From Holacanthus passer (taxonomy: Eukaryota > Chordata > Actinopteri > Pomacanthidae): DNA of 64,000 nucleotides. The stretch is taken from assembly GCA_025331565.1 (NCBI GenBank), contig JAFREQ010000257.1:1-64000 (forward strand), written 5' to 3'. A model generated the notes under the pieces. That model was not told the origin of the DNA. It made no database searches and worked only from the letters and a program-made list of their open reading frames with translations. Position 1 is the first letter of the stretch. Each line of letters begins with the position of its first letter. Positions 45,916-59,135 of this stretch are shown piece by piece. The translations under genes were made by a program, and so were the position numbers.

Positions 45916-47880
45916 TTTCTCTCAGGCAAATTTATATGTATAAAATTTTTAATTAATCTTCTTGAAAACACCACAAAAGCACAAAGCAAGTGCCAAAATA
46001 GATTTGCAAGCATTGGTAGATAAACATTTTATGTATAATTAAATGTTCTTATTACTGTAGTATGTGCATTTTTAACAAGAACATTTTGTGGAATAAAAAA
46101 TACAATATCATATATGTGTTTTTACACTTTGACATGCAAATATTAAATATCACTAATGCACTGAGGACAATGTGACAATAGAGAAAATCCAGCATCTGAT
46201 GTGGAACATTTGTACAGTTTTATGGTGAGTTTTGCTTCTGGGGTCATTTTTCTGGTTTCATTGTTGCAATGTGACGTTCTTTGTTTGATTCTTTGTAGAT
46301 TTTGTTGAATAATATCAGAGCAAATCTAATTCCACATTACAACAGAATATTTGTGTGGAAGCTTCTTAATCCAATATTAGATTATGAAACAGAAATATAT
46401 GAAACAATCAAATAAGTAGCCTTTTATCACAGGTCATATATATTTAGTTTCTGCTTGTTCCAACACTTATTTTAATTTTTAGGACACTAGACTGCCTCAT
46501 TTAATCAAATTGAAATATTTTAAAGATCTTCTACATCATTTTTTGTGCACATTAGCCTATTTGATACACCTATTTCAGATGGAGCATGAGGAGCTCAGTG
46601 ATCTCAGGGATGTGAAAGTGTTATTTACTGGTTTGAACGCAAGAGGGCGTGAGTCCTTCACTTGCTTCACCATTACACCTGTTCTCACTGAGCTCCGTGA
46701 GGGCCAACAGGACCCATCGCATCTGTGCTTCCAAATTTAGGAGCTATTAGATGCTTCCTCTTCAGAACCCAAACAGACTTTCTAAACAGATTTATATATG
46801 TCTAAATAAATGTAGAGGATCAAAGGTGGAGAGAGTTGAGCTCAGGTGGAGTGAAATGGCCACATGTTCTGGGTTAAGTCCCTCTGGAATGACCCTCTTG
46901 CATCATTATCCAGCTGAACAGGTTTGACTCCCAGCTCAGAGTTGGGGAACCAGAACAGGAAAATGTGCATTGCAGAGGCTTGAAATGCAGATTTTAGAGA
47001 CACAGACATTTGAGGTCGTTACCTGCTGCGTGAAGAGTCTCTGAGCCGCACACGCACACGTGATGTCATGTGATGGAGCTGGTTTTGTCTCTGCATGGCA
47101 CGAGCTGCTTTCAGAGGATCCACCCTCACCTGAACATACATAGGTATTATTTCAAAAAGTGTTTGGCATGGATCAAAGACATACATGACATGAATCATTA
47201 TGGTCTGGAGGAGGAAGGATGTGCGTAATGGTTTGTCTTTTTTTTTTTTGGATGAGGGAGGTTCAGCTCACAGGGCGCGTCGGTGGCGCACAGATGAGGA
47301 GGATGTGAGGCTTAATGTGATCATCATAAAGTCCTCTGACTGATGAAAACACCATCACATTATGTGCTCATTATGATTGTAAATGCACGTTTGAATCTGA
47401 AATATCTGATTGGAGAGAGGTGACGCACGACTGAGCAGCTGTTATAAATAAACACTGGCTGATACATTCGCTCCCTGCACATTAAAATCTACATTATTAT
47501 AACAGATTCTGGTTCTTATTAAAATATGTAGAGTGGATTTTACCCACAGCTGTGTGTGTGTGGACATACAGCACATCCATTTATGATCCAAATGTATGAT
47601 CCAAGATGTTGCAGTAAAAACAAAAATGATTACACCAAGTTATCACATTCAAACAGTGAAAGGACAAAAAGAACAACAATTTCAGATCGTCTTACCTCAG
47701 ATTTGGATCCTTCAACATTCACAACAGCTTCACATGTGCGCAAAAAAAAAATCCAATAGAAATGTGGAAAATTGTGGACAGCAAAAAATATTTAAAATAG
47801 TTCCGTTTTGTTGAGAAGAGACTGAGCCTGCTTTCATGGTGAAATGAAGACAGAAAGAAAGATTTCACCTCTTGCAGCCT
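45916..47880. other. Non-coding stretch
   Basis: AT-rich. The frame at 46510-46740 (MEHEELSDLRDVKVLFTG) looks somewhat protein-like but has no splice signals, family match or neighbours. Nothing else supported. Confidence 0.5.
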
Positions 47881-47929
47881 GTCTCTCTCTCTCTCTCTCT
47901 CTCTGTCTGTCTGTCTGTCTCTCTCTCCT
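47880..47929. repeat. (TC)n/(TCTG)n microsatellite
   Basis: TC units followed by four TCTG units and more TC, just upstream of the probable leader exon at 47934. Confidence 0.9.
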
Positions 47930-47933
47930 GCAG

Positions 47934-48081
47934 ATATCCAGTGCGCATCTCTTCCTCCTCCTGTTTTCGGACCCTCCTCAGCTCCACACTGGATGACAGA
48001 ACTGTGGGATTTTTCTCAAACTTGAAGGGGAATAAAACTTGTTTGCAGCTGCTGGAGGCGTGAAGGAGTCATCTCATTCAG
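47934..48081 (+). other. Probable 5' UTR exon of the second rapunzel gene
   Basis: Preceded by CTCTCTCCTGCAG and followed by GTACAGAG. A long pyrimidine tract sits before it, so the segment could instead be a promoter-proximal first exon. The next acceptor is at 49562 (GTGTCTCAG), three bases before the ATG. Confidence 0.35.
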
Positions 48082-49565
48082 GTACAGAGATAAATGTTAA
48101 TGCAGGAATGTGATGGAGGGTAAATATGCTGTGAGGAGTGTCCGGAGCTCTCTGGGGATTCGTGCGTAAAAAAAAGCCTTTGCGCATTTCTTTTGGGTGC
48201 GCATGACAGAAAAAACATGGTGCAGCTTGGACACAGGCAAACCTGTTCTTCATTTATCTATTTAAAAGATGTTATTTGGTCATGCACTATTTACTCATTT
48301 GCTTTTCAGATGTTTGCTTATTTGCCATTTTTTCAAACAAACAACCAAACAAAATGAATCTCAGTTTGTGGAGGAGTTGAATTTGAGTTGTGTGACGCAG
48401 CATCCACAGACAGACATCTTCATTTGTCAGGTTGCAACCAAGGATGAAAGGAGATTTTTAAACAGGGTTTGGCCTTGGTCTGTTCTGAAATGACTCACAT
48501 GCAGACTCAAGGCCATTTGTGCCATTTTCTCATCCAACTAGTCTCAGACCCCCCATTTTGTTTATATGACATCATTACCTGCATCCTTCTGGGTGGGAAG
48601 GGTCAGAAAAGATTGAATATAATCACCATGTCACAGCTGACAGGGTGAAGGACAAGGCATCTGAGCCTGACCTCATATTTACCTTCATATTTATCTCCTC
48701 AAATAACAAAAAAATGAGACCAAATTAAACTGTGTAAGAAAATATTCTATTGGTTTATTTTCATTATTATTTTTTGCAGATTTGTCTGTGAAATAAAAAT
48801 GTCCGGTGTTTTAACATATTGTCTATGGGCTTCAAATGTCTTGATTTGTCCTATTTAGTGAATTATCACATAAGACAAAGAAAAGCTGCAAATCCTCACA
48901 TTGGAGCAGCAGCGAGCAAAGAGGGTTTGGTTTTTTGACTGAAAAGATTATTCTATTTTCAAAATAGTTGTTTTTTTGTTTGATTGAATGACAAATCATT
49001 TCAGCTCTGAAATATTCACCAATGTATTTTATAGCCTTCTCGGAGACAGCTTCTTCTCATGTTAATACATAGATTTTTATTTCCTTTATGAAAAATAGTC
49101 TCCTATTCATGAGGAAAAAGATTGTTTTTGCTAATTAACTATGATGCTCAAACATGTTGGTGCCATTACTTCATTATTTTAGGAAGGTACATGATTTTAT
49201 GATAAGTATAGTAAACGATCTGGATTCATGGTTCCTAATCTGAGAACCCTCACAGGGGTTGGAACGGTAGATTTGAGGAGTCATAAGAGACAAATATAAT
49301 ATTATTTTTTGGCCGTTTCATTTGCTTTTCTCTTGTGAAATTCTTGATAGCTGTTCCTCTTCTGACTAGTTTTTCATATGAAACAATTTTGAGGGAAAAA
49401 ATAAAATCAGTGTGAAAAGGAGCTGCTTGTGCTTCATTTTAAGGGTTCACCAGATAAAAAAGGAGATTCATGAATACTTTAACAGAATCGAGATTTGACC
49501 CATTTTGTCACATAAGGTTTTTTTTTATATTTGACAGCAGATTTTGTCCGTCTGTGTCTCAGAAC

Positions 49566-50871
49566 ATGACCAGTTCATTGGAAAGGGTGGTGGCTCAGAA
49601 GAAGGAGGCCATCGAGGCAGTGATGGATATGTTTGAGAGGGGAGCCGAGGTGTTGGCCAGCGCTGTGGGCGAGCTCTTCCCGCTGTGCGAGGCCGCCGCT
49701 CCGGTTCTCCGCCTGGCCTTAGACAACGTCCAGAGCAAAGAGGTCTTCTACGTGAAAGAGCAGTTCCTGGCGGTGAGGAACAAGCTCGACGTGCTCTCCA
49801 CCCAACTGGAAGACATCGACTGCGAGATCAAGAAGGGGAGGCTGGATTCTCAGTACTTCTTGGTGGAGGAGAACATTAGGAACCAGTTTCGGAAATATAT
49901 GGACATCTTGGAGGCAAAGCAACAGTTCAGGGATGTGAAGACCAGACTTTTTCTGGAGCACTTTGCCAAAACAGGAGGAGAGAAGAACCTGTATGTGCTG
50001 TATGATGCTCTGATGGGGACAAACAGCTTTGGAGAATCAATTTTGGAGTTGGTTGAAAGGTAAACTGTTATGTTTCATGCCATTTATTTTTCATTGTAGC
50101 TGAACCATTTTCATTGCAGTATTTTATGGATTGGAAAACCAGTTGAATTTCTTTAATGTAAATATGCCTCTGTTCTGCAGGTATGTAGCAAGAAACCGTC
50201 GTCTCCTGGAAGATTTCTGTGTCCGGATGAAGGAGCTCTTCTGTTTGGGCCTGATTGCTCTGCTGGGCCACTGTGCCTTAACCCACGGCCAAGAGGAAGA
50301 AGAGGACAAAATCCAAGAGTGGAGCAGCAAGATTGAAGAAGTAGAGTCCAGGATGAAGACGACTATCGAGTCCTGTGTTGCTGCCTTCCCAGAGCAAGCA
50401 AAATTAGATTCCCAGCGCCTCCTCCAAGAGAAGGAAGAAGAGAACCTGCAAGATTCGACTCAGCAGCTTCTTGAGTTCTTGGTGAAAAAGTACGATTGGG
50501 TCCGCTGGTCGGTGCGGCTGATCAATCACTCAGGGAGCACCTACCGGAACTGGAGAGCAGGGGAGCACTTTCATCACGTGGCGGGACAGAACTGGTTCGA
50601 GGTTCTCCAGGTGAACAACATCAACCTGGTGGTGTCCTACAGCACCAAACCCCAGCCGGTGCCCCGTGACTTCATCCGGCAGGTGATGGAGGGCCAGGGG
50701 AAGAAGGGCAACGCCCCGGCAGTGGTGGAGGTGTTGGAGAAGCAGCTGTGTGGGTTCGTTGTTCACGCCGTCAGTCGCCACAAGGAGTCTGCAGCTGCTT
50801 GGAGCTTTCCGGAAGAGTGTCACTACTGGGAGAGACACAAGAACGTGGCAGTGTGTGTTCACTCAGAGTAA
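49566..50871 (+). CDS. Rapunzel-family protein with C-terminal extension, 2 coding exons, 394 aa
   Basis: Exons 49566-50059 and 50181-50871 join in phase 2 (GAAAG|GTAAAC and TTCTGCAG|GTATG), giving 1185 nt. The first 215 residues parallel the gene at 42692: EENIRNQFRKYMDILEA, NLYVLYDALMG, and ELFCLGLIALLGHCAL (about 183-198), each aligning with its counterpart there. The remaining roughly 180 residues have no counterpart in the first gene. They run through acidic coiled coil (EEEEDKIQEWSSKIEEVE), then WVRWSVRLINHSGS, YRNWRAGEHFHHV, PQPVPRDFIRQVM and a final VAVCVHSE. This gene has an intron inside the coding region and the first one does not. Function unknown; family assignment rests on the shared blocks. 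It is a tandem paralog about 6 kb downstream, same strand. Confidence 0.85.
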
Positions 50872-52580
50872 AGATGATGATTTTACCGCAGATGAGTGTA
50901 TTAAAAGTGAAATCCTACAGATTTGAGTTGCTTCTGTATCTGCAAGACAGAGCTGAGAATAATGTCATGTAAGTTTATCTGAAGGAAATGAATATAATGT
51001 ATCTCAGAAAGTGGGGATGTACCGATCTGAAAGCGCTTGATGGAAAATCAATAACAAAAGAAGTATTCTGATCCTTCACTTCAGTAACAGTATCAATACT
51101 ACAATGTAAAAATACTCCATTACAAAAACAGACATGGCTTCAAAATTCTACTTAAGTAAAAGTACAGAGGTATTATCAGCATAATGTACTTAATGTATCA
51201 ACAGTAGAAGTACTTGTTCTGAACTAACTTTAGCAACTTTATATACAGTTTCAAATCCTTTCTGAAACATCACAGGTTTAATCTGTGGTTCAGTTAGATA
51301 GTTAATATGGTAAAACAAAGAAAATACAAAGTTTTGTTACACAAATCTGTAATAATTTCTCTCTCTCTTTCTTCAAAACCTTGCTTTTTTTAAAAAAAAA
51401 AATGAAACAACAGGTAAAGTTTACCTCTTTGGGTCACAACTGTGACCAAAAGGCTGAGAACAGCTGGATTAATCTTGAATAATACATTGCATTTTTAGTA
51501 TTATATGTTTTTAAATTCATTTAAAGATGAAATCTGAAGAGTAACTATATCTGTCAGATCAATGAAGTGGAGTAAAAAGTCAAATATTTTCATCTGAAAT
51601 GCAGTAGAGTAGAAGTATAAAGTAGCATAAAATGGAAATACTCCATTAAAGTACTAGTATTTCAAAATGCACTAAAGTACACTACAGTACATGAGTAAAT
51701 GTACTTAATTACTTTCCACCACAGTGTTACAAATCCATGCAGTGAAGTATAAAGACTTTAAATTGGGGAAAAACTAGCACTGGTCCTGGATCAATACTTG
51801 CTATCAGTGAAGAGTTTACATATTAGTATCTGAAGAGAAAAAGTCAGATCAGTACGTCCCTATAAGAAAAGTTCAGATCATTAATAGAATTTATCCACAA
51901 TTGCACTTTTATTAGTTTTCTGGGTTGTGTCAACTCTTTATACAGTAAATATTTAAATTGTAGACATTTGATGTAAATTATTTTTATGTTGTAGTTGTTT
52001 ATGAGCTGCTTGCATGAACTGCATCACTATGAATCTATTTGTAATTTATAAGTTACTAACCAGTTTGCTTATAAGAATTTTTGCACGAACACAGTATCGT
52101 ATATAATAATTGGTGTCTATGCTTTTACCTCAGCTCCATACAGTCATAATCCAGTCTCTCATGAGAAATGGTTTCTGCACCTACAGCTCGAAAGATGGTT
52201 TTGCTGAGGCTGCATCCACCGAGCTCTGCTCCCATTTTGTCTCTGCTCAGCAGGCTGGCCTACTTTACTCTGACAGGAGGGACAGAGGTTAGTTTTTCAG
52301 CCGTGAAAAACAAGAGGCTCGGAGTTTGGCACCGGAGACGCGACAATGTGCCTTGTGTTCTAAACACATTCGAACCCCTCGAACCAAAAAAAGCAAACCC
52401 CACTGTTCACCAGCGCTGTGCCTCTGATTCTGTAATGGTTCATGGCTGTTTCTTCATTTGTGCACTTTATTTCTGCAGGATTTTAACGATCATTTCTGTG
52501 TTGTTTTGCACTTCCCAGCCAAATGTGATTTTATGATTTATGTATGATTTATTCTTCTTCATCTCTCAATAAACACTCAT
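50872..52580 (+). other. Probable 3' region of the second rapunzel gene, with a repeat
   Basis: Non-coding. A reverse copy of the TACATTTACTCA element occupies 51065-51722. ATTAAA near 50899 and AATAAA at 52568-52573 are candidate polyadenylation signals; which is used cannot be told. Confidence 0.35.
51065..51722 (-). repeat. Interspersed TACATTTACTCA element, copy D, reverse orientation
   Basis: Opens GTATTCTGATCCTTCACTTC and closes GAGTAAATGTACTTAATTAC then TTTCCACC, the reverse complement of the start of copy A. Confidence 0.65.
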
Positions 52581-55500
52581 TTATTTTTTGTTCATTTCAA
52601 ACAAGCCACTGTGATTTTTGCCAGAAATTAAAAATCATTTCACCACTGAGCATTAAAAGATTTAGCAACATCACAAATGTACTTGAACTGGTGACATTTA
52701 AATCCACCAATTATATCAAAATGTATTATTTATTTATTTATTATTAGCAGCTTCTATATTCAAACCACATAATCTAAATAAAATCACTGCATCATCAATG
52801 TTCAGCGTAATCATTATGCTTTATGACAATGAATGATCAAAAACAAATAGTTAATGGATGTGTTAACAAGTATAATCTGATATCTGCCTTTCATTCCTTG
52901 TACAAATATGATTTACGCAGCACTGTTAGTGTCTTGTGCCCATTAAAACCAGGCAGTGCACCCTCAGCAACAGAGACTCGACTAATTTAATTGATATTTA
53001 CACGTAAGTCAGCATTTCCTGACCGCAGCTCCAGTTTGATAGTCTATGAATAACCTTTGGCTGAGCTAATATCCTGCAGACGAGCAGCAAAGTGCTTGGC
53101 TTAGCAGGATGGTATCGGTCCTGATGCATGGTCATGACGACCATCATTTCATATCTCGGTGGATCTGGAGGGTCTTTAACTGCTCGGCCTCTCTGTCGTA
53201 AATCAAGCCTGTCAGAATCCATCAAGCGCTATCTGTTATATACAGAGCAGTGCAGGGGGAGGCGGACTGTGTTGAATCATCTGAGGTTTGTCTGTGCACG
53301 GGAAGACGAGGCTTTTAGAGGTTCAGGGTTTCAAACATAAAAATTGCGCATATGACAAATTTAAAGCCAAAATGATGAATTAGCTTAAAATAGATTGACT
53401 TAAATTCAAAAATATGCCTACCAGCATCAACATGATTCTTTACTTTGTACAAAAAAAGGAAAGTGTAAAAACTGCAAATTTCCCTGCCAAAAAAATAGTC
53501 CGGCAATAAACTATTAATTGTCATATGTGCACTTGAATTTCTGTAAGGATTAAACAAATGATCTATAACATGTTGAGCTTCAGAGGAGCTGGTAGACTAG
53601 GATTTTGTTTCCTTGGGACAGAGCTTGGTTAGCTGTTGGTATGAGTTGAACTATGAACTGAAAACACCCTTAATTCTAAAACTCAGCTCTTTACACACAC
53701 ACTCAAATATGCTGGACGAAAGGGAAACGTCATTGTCCACATACTTACAGTCTGTCACACAGACAGCGCTGCACCTGCTACCTTGTTGGCACGAAGCCTT
53801 TTAATAATTAAGAAAAACCCAGACAGGTGACTAACACACCCTATCCCCGTTGATGTATCAGTACTGAAAACCTGCGTTGAAAAAACAGAAAATGACAGAC
53901 AGACAGATGGGTGTGCCAGACAGTCTGCGGCCTTCAAACACACCACAGAACCAGTCGGAGGGAACAGACCGCTGAAATGTTGCAACACAATATGAGGAAA
54001 CCAGGAAGTGGCTGGTGAGACACCTGCACCTGCTGCGGCACACATAGGCCTGTTCAGCTTTTATAAGATCTCTATTTATCTAGCTCTTCATTTTTTAATC
54101 TTTTACTCCAATGTGCAAGATGTATTTTAATTTTGACATTAGTATTTCTAAGGTTTTCCTCCTGTGCAAGATGTGAAGAGCAGCAGCAGCCTGTGCTGTA
54201 AACCAGTGGATTCATTAGTGGTTGTGTGGGCTTTGCCTCGGTAACAACTATTGATCCAAGAAGCTCTTCCCCTGCGTGAAAGGCTCCGGCTGAGGTAGCC
54301 CGTCAATCCTGGCTGTCATTATGGGAAGATTAAAGCATCTGTTTACAGACGAGGTCCACTGCTCCCATCTCATGCTGCAGGAGCCACAGCCAGTTTTGTG
54401 GTTGAGTGAAGGTTAAAGTATGGTTTTCTGATGGACAGAGTGAAATCTGATGAGGAAATGGTACCAGAGGTGTTTGGCAGACAGAGGGCGCTATCAACAT
54501 ACAGATATAAAGGCAATTTTAACAAAAGTAACCCAAGAAATGAGCCTGTTGCTCTGGGCCTTCTTCATTTGGAGAATCACATTTTGGAGCATTTCAGCCA
54601 AGAGGGTGAAATGAAAAATGTGAAAGTCTGCTTTTATGATGTTTCATGCTTTTGTTCATTCGTTTAGAATTAATAGAATCTAACTTCACAAGGTGAAGAT
54701 GCCGCATGTGAGTGTCACAGTGTTGACCGATCATCGCCCTAAACCTGTTTTTTATCATTTACCAGAAAACTTATGGGAAGCAGGTTCAGATGCTTCCCTT
54801 TTTTCTGCTGGGACTTTAAGCTATAGCTCAATAAAGTTGTTTTTGGAGGAAATATGGCACAAAAAGCAAAATTCATAATGATATAATTCTGGAAATAAAC
54901 TGATTTCATCCTGCCAATAAGAAAAAAAACCTTCATTTCGCAAAAACCCCAACAAAACCTTTTTCCAGCATCCCAAACATTTTCCTTTCCATCAAGCTGA
55001 AGCTCCTCGTCTCCGAGAGGAGGTAGCAGCCAATATCAATATTTCATAAACAAATGAAACACTGGATGGAGGCGAGCATCAGAGTGGCCCTGGAGGGGAG
55101 AGGCGATCAATGGTAGGATAGCTCTGTCCGCCGGTGTCTGCCAATCCCGGCCCACGCGGGATAATGCTATTACGCATCAGTCCGAGTGGACCATCGACTG
55201 GCCTGCTGCTTTGAGAGTGGACTAATCCAATAAAAAGCATTAAAACATTTGTTCAGTGACACACCGGCTGCAGGTCCGAGCCCAGAACTGAGCACTGGGC
55301 TGGACAGTTTTAGACACAGATGACATGATATTTTTTTTACACCTAATGTAGTTTTATACTTATTTTATGCTACAAATGACCTGGTAACCACATCTGGCAC
55401 CATCATGGACGTCCAGCAGATGACCAGCAGAGTGTTTGTCGAGATACAACAGAACATATTGTACCTGATAAAGTTTGACTTGGTGTAGGTCAGTTCTCTC

Positions 55501-58500
55501 AGTCTGTGCCCTCATTGAATGGACATATAGTAAACTAGTTTTAAAATTCAAGTTATGGTTTGAAAAGTGTGAAGTGCTCAATTAACCAAAACAAATTGTT
55601 TTTGGAGTTGACTGTTACAGTATCATTTATTCAACAACTGACGATATACAAGTGAGAAAAACTAAAATCTACCTCCCAGATCCAGGACAGGAAGTAGTTA
55701 TGTCTACTGAATAATGTTTGGGTGAGTGGGTTTTACCTTTGGAAATGGAGGTTGTTCACGGGGACACTCAAGGCTGAGGTCTTCCAATATGGCCACCACA
55801 TGGTTAGACATTGTAGACAGAGTGTTGTGCTGCTTCACCAGTCAACCAGGTGCTCCAGTAACTTCTTCCAGGTGTTTTACAGAATGCACGGAAACAGCCT
55901 TTATATACACAACAAGATGGCCGACTCTCTGTCAATTATCCAATGAGAATCAAACAGATAAAATGTCGGCCTCTAAAGGACGCAGCACACCCAAAAGCAC
56001 AAAGCTCAAACTAAAACCACAAAGCAAAATGTTAATATGCTTTAAAAGGTACCACACAGTCTTAAGATGTAACAAAAGAAATAATAAATTTTTAATCAAA
56101 TGCATAAAACTGCAAAAATGACAATGGCCTCTTTTACTATTGACTGCTAAAGTTCAAAAACAGGCTTGATGATGATGAGAGTTCATAGTTATCTAATAAA
56201 AGAGAGCTTTTGCACTTTATTAGCAATTTTAAATATTCTAATTTGAAGTTTGTGTGGTAGTTTTTTCTGTTTAATGTCACATTGTATTGGGCCTTTACAG
56301 ACATGTGTTGATTGAATAAAAAGCAGGTTGTTCCAATAAGTCAGCAACCTTTCAGAAAGTCATACATACCATATTCACATACTTTTTTTTTACCATAAAG
56401 AGTGGAGTGGATTTACAGATGTGTTGCCCCAGTGGGATTAAAATTCCTCATCTTGGTGCAGCATTAGCATTGTGTTTGCAAAGTTGTGTCACTTTATTGC
56501 TGGTATGCAGCAAAAATGTAAATATACTTTGAATGTGAATATGATTTATATATATTTACAGCCTTTACAGATGTAAGTAATGGATATGGACGATGCAGAT
56601 GCAGAAAGAGTGAAACTGTTACAGATTTCAGCAGTTTTACCTGCAGTATATATCTATAAATGACCTGTATAGTGTCTGAATGTGTGTGGAATTTCTGGGG
56701 AATCCATCTGTCAGTAAAGCTTTTTAAGTGGAAATCCACTGGGTGGTAAACACGTGTCTTGGCCATCTGCAGCGCCTCAGAATTTCCCTCATGTTTTCCA
56801 ACACTTCCTTTTCTTCTGTGATGCCATCGCCGTCTGCCTTCCCTCTACGAGGCCCCATGCTGTCTCACAACCCCCATTACTGCTGCAGTCTAACCCCCCA
56901 ACACACACAAATACACTCAGATTCCTCTCCCCCTGGTTTGCAGCAGGTCCTCGGCCCTGTCAGCACTGAGGAATCACAGGACATTAATCTATGTTCTTGT
57001 TCTCCCTGACCTTTACTTACCTCTCTCTCTGTCTTTCCACATTTACCTGTACATCTGTCTTCTGTCATCCTATTATTCTTTGTTCAGCACATGAGACAAA
57101 AGCCTTTAAAAAGTCTAACAACTCCTCAATGTTCTGCAAAAGAAAAAAAACGCTTTCCACATATTGTAATGATCAGGAATTAAGCTGCCAGACTGTCATT
57201 GAGTTTGAGCAGTTCTTGGATTATGTTGCTTGGTTTTAATGTGGTAAATAAAATCAGGAATGCTTTTGTGTTTTTAAAGAAATTAATCACTGTGTTTTGT
57301 TTCAGCCACTAAAACATAGGTGAGCCTGGTTGTGCAACACTAATGGGGGAGGCGAAGTTGTGGATAATGATCCCAAGGGAGAGGGAGGTAAACGAGTAGA
57401 AGCGTGAGAAAAGAGGAAATGAAAGAGAGGAGAATCAGGAAACGCCACATCACGGAGAGTCATTGCCTTCAGTGGGTTAATCCCTCAATCTGCATCAAAT
57501 CCTCATGAGAACATCAACAAATACAGAGGACCAGACGCAGGAGCGGACTTAAAGATTTGAGGGCCCAAGGCAAAAATGGGCCCCCCAGAGTGAAGCTGAT
57601 CTATGCTGACTGAGCAAACTTGTCACCCAGAAATGATCACTTTTCAATGCTAATTTGTTTTGCCAAATCCATTTTGAAGGAAATGTAATTGCTGCCCTGT
57701 AATTCTTCAGTGGCAGTGTTTCTATTGAAGAAAGTTCTAGTGTGTTTTCCACACGCGGCAGGAGGAGGAAGTTGGGACGGCAGGTCTATGCTCCCCCCTG
57801 CTGGACAACACTGAAATGACTCACAACCCTTCACTCCGTTTTCTGTGTTGTGATTTGATTTTAATGTGTCATGGAAGATTCATGTCACAATGAAAGCAAC
57901 TCGTTCAGTCAGTCAATTTAACATATGTTTTCTGATCATCGCCCTCATTTCCCTCATATTTTCTTATGAGTATGTCTTGCATTATTTGCTTTCAAACAGA
58001 GCTAATGTTCATTCACAAGACTGCCTGTGATGAATATCTGAGGTGGATATCAGAGGAAACACAGATTACTCAAAAGAAATATTGAGTTTTGAATGAGAAA
58101 CTCCTTCGTTTGATTTGAATTTTTGTGTAGGAGTTCGCTCTGTAAATAACACAGTGTGGTTTCCAAAAGAAGTATAATTTTAGCAGGAGGCAGGGGGGTG
58201 ACGAGGTGTAACCTCAACGTTCACGGAGGTTCTGGGAGTTTCCACCCCAAGCAAGGGTATAACCCTTGACTTATTTGCCGCAGAAAAGCATTGGTGAGTT
58301 TCAGTTGTGATGACTATGTTGATCTGCTGTGTGAAACATGGGCATCAGCTTCTTCTTAATGTCCCAGCAGTCTTTGCATGCAACATTACATATGACTCAT
58401 TTTTCTAAAAGATTCAAAAGAGTGTTTTCTTGTGACGACCAATCATTAGTCAGTACTGTGTCTTGTGTCAGTGAATGATTGAAGATACTATAGATTACTA

Positions 58501-58595
58501 TAGATACTAGTTTTTATTGCTTTGTTTTTATAGCTTCTGTAATATCCATGTGCAGCAGTCTGACATGAAATTATACAGGCCTTTTTGGAGGCTTT
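52581..58595. other. Non-coding stretch, a few GC-richer islands
   Basis: No gene supported. Segments at about 53000-53330, 54170-54420 and 55000-55250 are less AT-rich and free of simple repeats, and look like candidates for conserved non-coding sequence; this needs cross-species alignment. Short frames at 53755-54045, 55726-56121 and 56728-57009 lack splice signals and family features. Confidence 0.45.
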
Positions 58596-58695
58596 CAGTA
58601 AATCAGGAATACAACGATATGATTAAACAAAATGTCTGCCAGCAAGAGTAATTCGATTTCCAATTTACATGGAGCTTGTAGGTGGTTTGACTCAC

Positions 58696-58884
58696 TTGTG
58701 TAAGGGCAAAGATGGACTCAGGGGTGAATTTGCCTGCAATCAATAAGTCGTCTTCTCCCGGGCTCTGAACCTCTATCTGTTTCCTCAGATCTAACCCGAG
58801 TTTGTATTGATCTGCGTGAGTGACAGATGGGCTCGTATCGAGGCGGCCTGCCAGCCTCTCGCTGCTGGAGTCGCTGTTGTGCAT
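58696..58884 (-). CDS. Possible minus-strand exon of an unknown gene
   Basis: The minus frame MHNSDSSSERLAGRLDTSPS then VTHADQYKLGLDLRKQIEVQ, SPGEDDLLIAGKF and TPESIFALTQ ends exactly at a good donor (ACACAA|GTGAGTC). It is open upstream to a stop near 58925. The residue mix is protein-like and free of repeats. If the ATG at 58884 is the start, it would be a first coding exon; the downstream exons would lie at lower coordinates, where I found none. Not recognised. Confidence 0.3.
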
Positions 58885-59020
58885 ACAGATCGTTGGCGTG
58901 TGACTCAGACCGGTCAGAGTTCAGTCGCGTTATGGCCCATGAGAAAACTGTGTACTGCAACTCAATGAAAAGATTTATATTTGCAAAAATCAATGAAGGT
59001 GATGAGGTAAAGCATTAAAT

Positions 59021-59135
59021 ATATTGTCTTTGTGCCGTTTTCAATTGAGCATATTTCAAAAAGGATCAGCAAATGATCACATTCTGTTTTATTTATGTTT
59101 TACACAGAGTCCCAACTTTTATGGAATCAGGGTTG
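59021..59135 (-). mobile_element. Single-end fragment of the TIR element seen at 11984-12449
   Basis: Reverse copy of the left end: CCGTTTTCAATTGAGCATAT, then GTTTTACACAGAGTCCCAAC, then TTTTATGGAATCAGGGTTG. Only this end remains. Confidence 0.8.
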
